Source of the DNA: Bradyrhizobium sp. AS23.2
GTDB taxonomy: Bacteria; Pseudomonadota; Alphaproteobacteria; Rhizobiales; Xanthobacteraceae
Reading direction: 5' to 3'
Assembly (NCBI RefSeq): GCF_001908185.1
Contig: NZ_LGHM01000206.1
Span: 1 to 37,996, forward strand
DNA: 37,996 nt
Part shown: positions 30,862 to 37,996 of the stretch, in pieces
Layout: every line of letters starts with the position of its first letter
Position numbering within the stretch: the first letter of the stretch is position 1
Notes under the pieces: model-generated
Told to the model about the DNA's origin: nothing
The model's database searches: none
What the model saw: only the letters and a program-made list of their open reading frames with translations
Made by a program: the position numbers and the translations under genes

Positions 30862-33360
30862 CTAGTAAAGTCCGCCGGTGCCCGGACGCATGAAGAAGCC
30901 GGAATCGGGCGGTGGCGGCTGCTGGGGCATGCGCCCGTCGGCATCGGCCACGCCGATGACGGAGTAGTTATCCGGCGGCGCCGTGCCCGGCTTGAAGGCT
31001 TCGAGGATCGTTCCACCGGTCTCGCCGGGGCCGGCGCGCATGCCGGTCTTGGCGACGACGCGGACGAGCTTGATGCCGGCCGGCACCTTGAACGGAACCG
31101 CGGGCTTGTCGGCGAGCGCGAGCTTGAGGAAATCGCGCGCGATGGGCGCGGCCAAATGGCCGCCGGTTGCGGCGTTGCCTCTGCCGAGCGGACGCGGCTT
31201 GTCGTAGCCCATATAAATGGCAACGGCGACGTCGGGCGAGAAGCCGACGAACCAGGCATCCTTGGCCTCGTTGGTGGTGCCGGTCTTGCCGGCGATCGGC
31301 TTGCCGACCTCCCTCACCACGGTGGCGGTGCCGGCTTGCACAACGCCTTCCATCAGCTCGGTGATCTGATAGGCGGTCATGGAATCCAGCACCTGCTCGC
31401 GGCGGTCGATCAGCTGCGGCTCGGCCTGGTTCTTCCAGCCGCCCGGCGCGTCGCAGCCGCGACATTCGCGCTGGTCGTGCTTGAAGATGGTGTGGCCGTA
31501 GCGATCCTGGATACGGTCGATCAAGGTCGGCTTCACCCGGCGGCCGCCATTGGCGATCATCGAATAGGCCGTCGCCATGCGCATCGCCGTCGTCTCACCA
31601 GCGCCGAGCGCGTAGGAGAGATAGTTCGGCAGCTCGTCATAGACGCCGAAGCGGCGCGCATATTCGCCGATCAGCGGCATGCCGATGTCCTGCGCGAGGC
31701 GCACCGTCACGGTGTTGAGCGACTGCCGCAGCGCGTTGCGCAGTGTCACCGGTCCCTGGAATTTGCCCGAGGAGAAGTTTTCAGGCCGCCACACGCCGGC
31801 GCCCTGACCCTGGTCGATTTCGATGGGCGCGTCGAGCACCACGGTCGAGGGCGTATAGCCGTTGTCGAGCGCCGCCGAATAGACGATCGGCTTGAACGAC
31901 GACCCCGGCTGCCGGTAGGCCTGAGTGGCGCGGTTGAACTGGCTCTGGTCGAACGAGAAGCCACCGACCATCGCGAGCACGCGGCCGGTCCAGGGATCCA
32001 TCGCGACCATCGCGCCGGATACTTCGGGGATCTGGCGCAGCCGGTACTGGCCCTCGACGGGCTGGCCGTCCTTGTAGAGCGGATCGGCATAGATCACGTC
32101 GCCGGGCTGCAGCACCTGCGACACTGACGTCGGCGCCCTGCCCTTCGTGGCGCCCTGCGCGGCCCTTGCCCAGCGCACGCCGTCGAGCGTAACGATGCCG
32201 GTCTCGCGCTGCTTGCTCACCGCGCCGCCGAGCTCGCGGCTCGGCTGGAAGCCGATGCGCGCCGACTGGTCGCTGGTCTCCAGCACCACCGCCATGCGCC
32301 ACGGCGCGATGTCGGAGAGCGACTTGATCTCGGCGAGCTTCACGCCCCAGTCGCCCGACGTATCGAGCTTGCTCATGGCGCCGCGATAGCCCTGCTGCTC
32401 GTCATAGTTCACGAGACCGGTGACCATGGTCTTGCGGGCCATGACCTGGATCTTAGGATCCAGCGTGGTACGCACCGACAGGCCGCCCTCGTAGAGCTTC
32501 TTCTCGCCGTAGCGCTCGAAGATGTCGCGGCGGACTTCCTCGGCGAAATACTCGCCGGCGAAGGTGTGCGCGCCATTGGAGCGGTTGGTGACGGCCAGCG
32601 GCTCCTTGCGCGCCTTCTCGGCGTCTGCCTGCTTGATCCAGCCGTTCTCCTGAAGACGGTCGATCACGTAATTGCGGCGCTCGATGGCGCGGTCGCGGTT
32701 ACGCACCGGATGCAGGGTCGCCGGCATCTTCGGCAGCGCCGCAAGATAGGCAGCTTCCGCAACGGTGAGCTCGTTCACCGACTTGTCGAAATAGACCAAC
32801 GAAGCGGCTGCGATGCCGTAGGCACCGAGGCCCAGATAGATTTCGTTGAGGTACAGCTCGAGGATCTTGTCCTTCGAGTAGGTCTTCTCGATCCGCATCG
32901 CCAGCAAGGCTTCCTTGATCTTGCGGGCGAAGGAGACCTCGTTGGTCAGCAGGAAGTTCTTGGCGACTTGCTGGGTGATCGTGGAAGCACCCTGGGGACG
33001 GCGGTTGGAGCCGTAGTTCTGCAGATAGACCAACCCGGCGCGCGCCATGCCGGTGTAGTCGATGCCGCCATGCTCGTAGAAATTCTTGTCCTCGGCCGCG
33101 AGGAACGCGTTGATCACGAGCTTCGGCACCGCCTGGATCGGCAGGTAAAGCCGCCGCTCCTTGGCGTATTCGCCGAGCAGCGAACCGTCGACCGCGTGCA
33201 CGCGGGTCATCACCGGGGGCTCGTAATCCTGGAGCTGAGAGTAGTCCGGCAAGTCCTTGGAGAAATGCCAGATCAGGCCTGCCACGGCACCGACACCGAC
33301 AAGGAACACCACCGTTCCCGCGGCGAACAGGAAGCCCATGAACCGCACAAGCAAGCGCAT
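30862..33360 (-). CDS. mrcA: Penicillin-binding protein 1A, bifunctional
   Basis: This 832-residue class A PBP polymerises and cross-links peptidoglycan. It has a transmembrane helix (about 8-31), a GT51 transglycosylase domain with catalytic Glu90 (AAEDKNFYEHGG) and GASTITQQVAKNFLL, an OB-like insert (about 330-440), and a transpeptidase domain. The latter has the nucleophile Ser487 in SSFK, SLN (RQSLNTVTVR) and KTG (AGKTGTTNEAKDAWFVG). The C-terminal tail is Pro-rich. The start MRLLVRFMGFLF is fixed by topology. It follows the amidase gene by 221 bases on the same strand; the pair is a wall-synthesis cluster. In that gap the minus strand reads TATAAA near 33520, a possible -10. Confidence 0.94.
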   Translation of the reverse strand: MRLLVRFMGFLFAAGTVVFLVGVGAVAGLIWHFSKDLPDYSQLQDYEPPVMTRVHAVDGSLLGEYAKERRLYLPIQAVPKLVINAFLAAEDKNFYEHGGIDYTGMARAGLVYLQNYGSNRRPQGASTITQQVAKNFLLTNEVSFARKIKEALLAMRIEKTYSKDKILELYLNEIYLGLGAYGIAAASLVYFDKSVNELTVAEAAYLAALPKMPATLHPVRNRDRAIERRNYVIDRLQENGWIKQADAEKARKEPLAVTNRSNGAHTFAGEYFAEEVRRDIFERYGEKKLYEGGLSVRTTLDPKIQVMARKTMVTGLVNYDEQQGYRGAMSKLDTSGDWGVKLAEIKSLSDIAPWRMAVVLETSDQSARIGFQPSRELGGAVSKQRETGIVTLDGVRWARAAQGATKGRAPTSVSQVLQPGDVIYADPLYKDGQPVEGQYRLRQIPEVSGAMVAMDPWTGRVLAMVGGFSFDQSQFNRATQAYRQPGSSFKPIVYSAALDNGYTPSTVVLDAPIEIDQGQGAGVWRPENFSSGKFQGPVTLRNALRQSLNTVTVRLAQDIGMPLIGEYARRFGVYDELPNYLSYALGAGETTAMRMATAYSMIANGGRRVKPTLIDRIQDRYGHTIFKHDQRECRGCDAPGGWKNQAEPQLIDRREQVLDSMTAYQITELMEGVVQAGTATVVREVGKPIAGKTGTTNEAKDAWFVGFSPDVAVAIYMGYDKPRPLGRGNAATGGHLAAPIARDFLKLALADKPAVPFKVPAGIKLVRVVAKTGMRAGPGETGGTILEAFKPGTAPPDNYSVIGVADADGRMPQQPPPPDSGFFMRPGTGGLY

Positions 33361-33581
33361 TATCTGTTTATCCGTTCAAACTCTGGATCAGCCCCGGCAC
33401 CCCAAAACAGGCGCCAATCTCACGTCGCGAATTGACCGGCCTACTCAATTACATCAATGCCGGACCTAAGACGCTTGCCGAACGGGATTCTCGTCGATTA
33501 CGGAACCCCCTGCGGCGTTTTTATAAAGCGCCCGCTGTGGCCAAACTAGGGCTTTTGCGGCGGGACGGAAAAACCCTTTAC

Positions 33582-34878
33582 TCAATTCGAAGATCCTGCG
33601 GTCGCCATCCGCTTGGCCAGGAATCCGTCGATCGCCTGCGCCATCGAGCCCACGGCACGGGACCGCCAGCCCTCGGACACCAGATGTTCGAGGTCTCCCT
33701 TGTTGGAGACATAGCCGATCTCGACCAGCACCGAGGGCACGTCGGGCGCCTTCAGCACCCGGAAGCCCGCCGACTTCAGGGGATGCTTGTGCATCCGCAC
33801 CGTCGCCTTCATTTCACCCATCAAGAGGTGAGCGAAACGGCTTGAAAATGTACGGGTTTCGCGCTGGGTCAGGTCGATCAGGATGTCGGCGACATCGGTC
33901 GGCTCCTCCGCAAGATTGAAGCCCGCGATGGCGTCCGCCCGGTTTTCCGAGTCCGCCAGCCGCTGCGCCTCGGCGTCGGAGGCCTTGTCCGACAGGGTGT
34001 AGATGGTCGCGCCCTGCGCGTCGCCCTCGGCGCGTGGCAGCGCATCGGCGTGGATCGAGACGAACAATGCGGCCTTGAGCCCGCGGGCGACTTTGACCCG
34101 GTCGTTGAGCGGGATGAAGGTGTCGTCGCTCCGCGTCATCACCACGCGGTATTTGCCAGTTTTCTCCAGGCGGTCGCGCAGTGCGAGGCCAAAGGCCAGT
34201 ACCAGGTTCTTCTCGCTCTCGCCGCTCGACTGGGTGCCGTTATCAATGCCGCCATGGCCGGGATCGATCACGACAACGGGGCGGCCGTCGGCTTTTTGCT
34301 GCGCTGTTTCAGGAGCCGCCGCGGCCGGAACCGTAGCGGGCGGCGCATCGGCGATCGCGGGCCGCAGCTCGGGACGGTTTTCCGGAGCGAGCGACTGCAC
34401 GAAGGCGGCGCGGTCGACCTCCTCAAGCTCGAGCACGAGTCGGGCCGGCTGGCTGTTGGCCGCCTCCAGCACGTAAGAATTAGCGATCTTGGCCGGCCCT
34501 GTCAGGTCGAACACGATTCGCGAGCCGCCCGGCATGACCAGCCCGTAGCGGAAGGCCTTGACCAGCCCCCGCCCCCCCGGCCCCGGTGCCCGCCGGCAGC
34601 TGAAAATTGACTTGCGGCACATCGACCACCACCCGGTACGGGTCCGCGAGCGTGACGGCGCGGAAGGTGACGGTCTGGTCGATGTCGAGGATGAAGCGGG
34701 TCTGCTTGCCATCGCCGGCCAGCCGGGCGGCTGAGGCGATTGGAAAACTCGCTGCTGCAACAGACGGTTGCGACTGGCTTTCCGCGGCGCTCAGGCGCGA
34801 GAAATCAGCACACAGCAGCGCTGCGGCGCACAACAGCACGCATGCCAGCAAAACCCTTTGATTTGTGCGGCCCGCCAC
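33582..34878 (-). pseudogene. amiC: N-acetylmuramoyl-L-alanine amidase (AmiC type), frameshifted in a G run
   Basis: The enzyme cuts the amide between MurNAc and the stem peptide and is needed for daughter-cell separation. A signal peptide (MAGRTNQRVLLACVLLCAAA), an AMIN domain (ARLAGDGKQTRFILDIDQTV, VVVDVPQVNFQLPAG) and an Amidase_3 domain are present. The zinc and catalytic residues are in IDPGHGGIDNG, ESEKNLVLAFGL, FVSIHADAL and LVEIGYVSN. The first frame is lost after LPAGTGAGG, at a run of seven G (seven C at 34572-34578 on the plus strand). With six G the sequence continues RGLVKAFRYGLVMPGGS and gives 431 residues. The GTG start has GGAGG ten bases upstream. A sequencing slip is likely; phase variation is possible. 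Confidence 0.87.
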
Positions 34879-34926
34879 CGACTTCGCGCCTCCGAGCTGC
34901 TTTGTTAACGCAATAGAACCGCAGGG

Positions 34927-34941
34927 TTAATCGCTCCTTAA
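34927..34941. promoter_or_regulatory. CtrA-type binding site upstream of the amidase gene
   Basis: TTAA (34927-34930), seven bases, then TTAA (34938-34941) is the exact CtrA consensus TTAA-N7-TTAA of alphaproteobacteria. It lies 49-63 bases before the amidase GTG, the right place for promoter control. CtrA controls division and envelope genes in this class, which fits a daughter-cell-separation amidase. This AT-rich motif is rare by chance in DNA of this GC content. Confidence 0.6.
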
Positions 34942-35584
34942 TGACGAATGCGCGAAACTCGCTGACTGTGACCGCCGTGCGACGCTCCCTTGCACGGTTG
35001 GCCCATTCCACGTATGTACGGAGTGCTGACGGCCGATATTTCCGGTTGTGTCGCATTCAGCCTCCCGGTGCAGCGCCGGAACTCCCAAGGTTTGGGAATT
35101 CCAGCGTTTTCCGCTCCCCCTCTAAGACCAGCGCAGTGCGCGGCAGCGAGATGGAGCGGGCCAAGCCCCGGCGGCGGACGGTCCCTGGTTACCACCGTGT
35201 TTCCGGGACGGTTTTGACAGCGGCGCAACGCGTTACCCGGTCCCTTAATCCCGAGGGGGCGGTTTATGATCCCAAGGCGAGCGCGCTCGCGCCATGCCTT
35301 GGCCGGCAGCAACTGATTGAGGGGCGGCCTCGCCGCCCAGATGTTTCATACGGGCCGACGCTTGATGCGCCAGACTGTGCCGACGAATTCTGAAGGACCG
35401 TTCGCGACGCTGCGGAGTGAAAATCCCGCGCGCCGCTTCGGTCCTCCAGCTTGCGATCCGGCAAGGCGCGAGAGACGGCGTTTCGGCCTTCCTCTCACCC
35501 CCGAATCAGGTGGACCGTCGCGTCACCCGGCAGCGCTGTTCGCGCCCACGGTGAGTCGCGCCCGCCGCCTCCAAGAGTTAAGAC
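34942..35584 (+). other. Long leader region of rne
   Basis: About 640 bases before the RNase E ATG have no convincing gene; the open frames in it are short, Arg/Pro-rich and without a family. A hairpin GGAACTCCC (35078-35086) / GGGAATTCC (35094-35102) and the palindromic GAGCGCGCTC (about 35279-35288) could fold in a 5' untranslated RNA. RNase E usually controls its own mRNA through a long 5' leader in enterobacteria; whether this leader does so is inference. An AT-richer zone near 34905-34945 should hold divergent promoters. Confidence 0.45.
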
Positions 35585-37996
35585 ATGCCCAACAAGATGT
35601 TGATCGATGCCACCCACCCGGAAGAGACCCGGGTCGTCGTGGTCCGCGGCAATCGCGTCGAAGAGTTTGATTTCGAGACCGCGCAACGCAGGCAACTGCG
35701 CGGGAACATCTACCTCGCCAAGGTCACCCGGGTCGAACCGTCGCTGCAGGCAGCGTTCGTCGAATATGGCGGCAACCGCCACGGCTTCCTCGCCTTTAGC
35801 GAAATCCATCCCGACTACTACCAGATCCCGGTCGCCGACCGGCAGGCGCTGATCGAGGCCGAGGAACAGGCCCATCGCGAGGCCGAGGAAGAGAGCGAGA
35901 ACCGCTCCCACGGCCGCCGCCGCTCGCGCCACCGCAACGCCCGCCGCCGCGGTCATGGCGAACGCGTTCGCAGCGACATCGGTGAGGGTCTCGACGCCGG
36001 CGCCGATCATGCACCCCAGCCGGTCGATGGCGAGCCGATCCCGGATTACACCGAGGGTGCTTCGCACGAGGGCGAGCATCTGCACGCCGATGCCGAGCAT
36101 CACGGCGAGCACGAAGGCCACGATCACCACGAACACGATCACGACGAGCATGGGCACGACGATCATCATCACGCCCATGATGACGATCACCATCACGCTC
36201 ACGACCATGACGACCATGGTCACGACGGCGAGCACGATCGTCACGACCGTGATCATGCCGACGAGACGCCCGCGCCGGTCGCAGCGATCGGCACCGAGCC
36301 TGTGGTCGCGGCCGAGGTCGTTGCCGAAACGCAGGAGGCCGCCACCTCCGAAGCGCACGCCGAGGCTCTCGCCGAAGCCGTGACATCAGCCGCTGAACCG
36401 GCCGATGCCGTGTACGCTGCCGGCGAGACCGCCGACGCGCCGCATGCCGAGGCCGCGGAAGCAGCCGGAGAGGACGACGAAGACGAGGACGGCGAGGAAG
36501 CCGAAGAGGAAGTCGTCGAATCCGTCGGCGGTGACGACGTGCTGGAGGAAGTGCCGGAGCGCACCTACCGGCCGCGCCGCCAGTACAAGATCCAGGAAGT
36601 CATCAAGCGCCGCCAGGTGATGCTGGTGCAGGTTGTCAAGGAAGAGCGCGGCAACAAGGGCGCGGCGCTGACGACCTACCTCTCGCTCGCCGGCCGCTAT
36701 GCCGTCCTGATGCCGAACACCGCGCGTGGCGGCGGCATCAGCCGCAAGATCACCAGTGCGCAGGACCGCTCCCGCCTGAAGGAAGTGGTGCAGGATCTCG
36801 ACGTGCCCGAGGGCATGGGCATCATCCTGCGCACCGCAGGCGCCTCCCGGACCAAGCCCGAGATCAAGCGCGACTTCGAATATCTGATCCGGATGTGGGA
36901 GACGGTGCGCGACCTGACGCTGAAGTCGCAGGCGCCGACCCTCGTCTACGAGGAAGGCTCGCTGATCAAGCGTTCGCTGCGCGACCTCTACAACAAGGAG
37001 ATCGACGAGATCCAGGTTGCCGGTGAATCCGGCTACCGCGAAGCGCGCGACTTCATGAAGATGCTGATGCCCGCCAATGTCAGCGCGGTGAAGCAGTATC
37101 GCGACGGTCAGCCGCTGTTCTCGCGCATGGGCGTCGAAAGTCAGCTGGACGCGATGTTCTCACCGACGGTGCAATTGCGCTCCGGCGGCTACATCGTCAT
37201 CAACCAGACCGAGGCACTGGTCTCGATCGACGTCAACTCCGGACGATCGACCCGCGAGCATCACATCGAGGACACCGCGCTCAAGACCAATCTGGAAGCG
37301 GCCGAAGAGGTCGCCCGCCAGCTTCGTCTGCGCGACCTCGCCGGCCTGATCGTCATCGACTTCATCGACATGGACGAGAAGCGCAACAACCGATCGGTCG
37401 AGCGCAAGCTGTCCGATTGCCTCCGGCAGGATCGCGCGCGCATCCAGGTCGGCCGCATTTCGCATTTCGGCCTCCTGGAAATGTCGCGTCAGCGCATCCG
37501 CGCCAGCGTGCTGGAGTCCTCGACCGATCCATGCCCGCATTGCGGCGGCACCGGCCACGTCCGCTCGGTCTCCTCGGTGGCGCTGCAGCTGCTGCGCGGC
37601 CTCGAAGAGATCCTGATGAAGGGCGCGACCCACAATCTCGTGGTCCGCACCCGCACCGATGTCGCGCTCTACGTGCTCAATCACAAGCGCGGTCATCTGC
37701 GCGACCTGGAGAACGGCTTCAAGGTCACGCTGTCGATCATCGCCGACCCCGGCGTCAGCGGCCCGCAGGCCTACCTCATCGACCGCGGCGAGCAGGTGCA
37801 TACGCTCGAAGCCGCCAAGGCGCTGCTCGCGGCGCAGGCGGCCGCGAGCCCGCCGCCGGTGGCCGAAGAGGCCTATGACGACGAAGAGTTCGATGCGGAG
37901 CTCGAATCCGAGGTTGAGACCGAGGAGACCGAAGGTCTCACCGAGGAACAGGCTGCAGGCGACGCAGCACTCGAGCAGGACGGCCAGCGCCGCAGG
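35585..37996 (+). CDS. rne: Ribonuclease E (RNase E/G family), 3' end beyond the window
   Basis: This endoribonuclease organises mRNA decay and rRNA processing. 804 codons are visible and the frame is open at the window edge. The start is MPNKMLIDATHPEETRVVVV. The S1 domain is split: its first half ends near residue 85 (FLAFSEIHPDYYQIPVADRQ) and its second half starts near residue 350 (RRQVMLVQVVKEERGNKGAA). The insert is very acidic, and residues 165-224 contain 26 His among Asp, Glu and Gly. The catalytic aspartates are Asp549 (VSIDVNSGR) and Asp592 (IVIDFIDMDE). The zinc-link cysteines are Cys650 and Cys653 (CPHC). An acidic C-terminal region begins near residue 760, probably the start of the degradosome scaffold. 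Acidic S1 inserts are usual in alphaproteobacterial RNase E. Confidence 0.95.
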   Translation, partial: MPNKMLIDATHPEETRVVVVRGNRVEEFDFETAQRRQLRGNIYLAKVTRVEPSLQAAFVEYGGNRHGFLAFSEIHPDYYQIPVADRQALIEAEEQAHREAEEESENRSHGRRRSRHRNARRRGHGERVRSDIGEGLDAGADHAPQPVDGEPIPDYTEGASHEGEHLHADAEHHGEHEGHDHHEHDHDEHGHDDHHHAHDDDHHHAHDHDDHGHDGEHDRHDRDHADETPAPVAAIGTEPVVAAEVVAETQEAATSEAHAEALAEAVTSAAEPADAVYAAGETADAPHAEAAEAAGEDDEDEDGEEAEEEVVESVGGDDVLEEVPERTYRPRRQYKIQEVIKRRQVMLVQVVKEERGNKGAALTTYLSLAGRYAVLMPNTARGGGISRKITSAQDRSRLKEVVQDLDVPEGMGIILRTAGASRTKPEIKRDFEYLIRMWETVRDLTLKSQAPTLVYEEGSLIKRSLRDLYNKEIDEIQVAGESGYREARDFMKMLMPANVSAVKQYRDGQPLFSRMGVESQLDAMFSPTVQLRSGGYIVINQTEALVSIDVNSGRSTREHHIEDTALKTNLEAAEEVARQLRLRDLAGLIVIDFIDMDEKRNNRSVERKLSDCLRQDRARIQVGRISHFGLLEMSRQRIRASVLESSTDPCPHCGGTGHVRSVSSVALQLLRGLEEILMKGATHNLVVRTRTDVALYVLNHKRGHLRDLENGFKVTLSIIADPGVSGPQAYLIDRGEQVHTLEAAKALLAAQAAASPPPVAEEAYDDEEFDAELESEVETEETEGLTEEQAAGDAALEQDGQRRR

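Noticed and set aside
36077..36256. Repetitive CAC/CAT/GAC/GAT tract read as a satellite or CRISPR-like repeat
   Set aside because: The units are irregular, there are no spacers, and the tract stays in frame within rne as a His/Asp-rich coding segment.

Overview
The window reads as chromosomal core DNA of an alphaproteobacterium of the Bradyrhizobium group. This is inferred from the high GC (about 65-70% outside one gene), the gene content and order, RNase E with an acidic insert inside its S1 domain, a SufT-containing suf operon, and dispersed palindromic repeats of the kind scattered through Bradyrhizobium genomes. No tRNA, rRNA, CRISPR array, phage or insertion sequence was seen.

Left part (1-3250): the tail of a larger protein, a repeat element, a diguanylate cyclase, a divergent FabA-type dehydratase that lacks the catalytic histidine, and a TfoX-domain protein with a histone-H1-like tail. 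From 9771 down to 2831 the minus strand carries an iron-sulfur cluster assembly operon in the order cysteine desulfurase (IscS/NifS type), sufB, sufC, sufD, sufS, sufT, sufA. The sulfur donors are SufS and the first desulfurase, the scaffold is SufBCD, and SufT and SufA act late. sufS is broken by a one-base deletion in this sequence. Candidate control sites are an Irr-box-like element before sufB and a palindrome over the ribosome-binding region of the first gene.

Middle part (10124-19004): a small alpha/beta hydrolase with a DUF1697 protein; a glutathione S-transferase and an SMR exporter behind three copies of a TGCA-N2-TGCA motif; anmK (wall recycling); and a tyrosyl-tRNA synthetase of about 50% GC. 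That synthetase is followed in frame by what looks like the last 12 codons of the native tyrS, a probable xenologous replacement. Then come an MFS transporter, a DoxX protein, a tiny membrane protein and a chemoreceptor.

Right part (19195-37996): a giant AsmA-like envelope protein, a one-cysteine peroxiredoxin with a lysine-rich tail and an M23 peptidase. Next is a minus-strand run of an orphan branched-chain-amino-acid-type binding protein, two EamA exporters, a hydroxyisobutyrate-dehydrogenase-like enzyme and prfB with its programmed +1 frameshift. The window closes with penicillin-binding protein 1A, an AmiC-type amidase (frameshifted in a seven-G run, with a CtrA-type box upstream), and divergently the start of RNase E, whose S1 domain is split by a histidine/aspartate-rich insert. 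AnmK, the M23 peptidase, PBP1A and the amidase give the window a peptidoglycan theme.

I did not find a clearly new multi-gene system. The most notable points are the tyrS replacement scar, the His-less FabA paralogue, the two single-base frameshifts in conserved genes, the candidate operators, and the His-rich RNase E insert.
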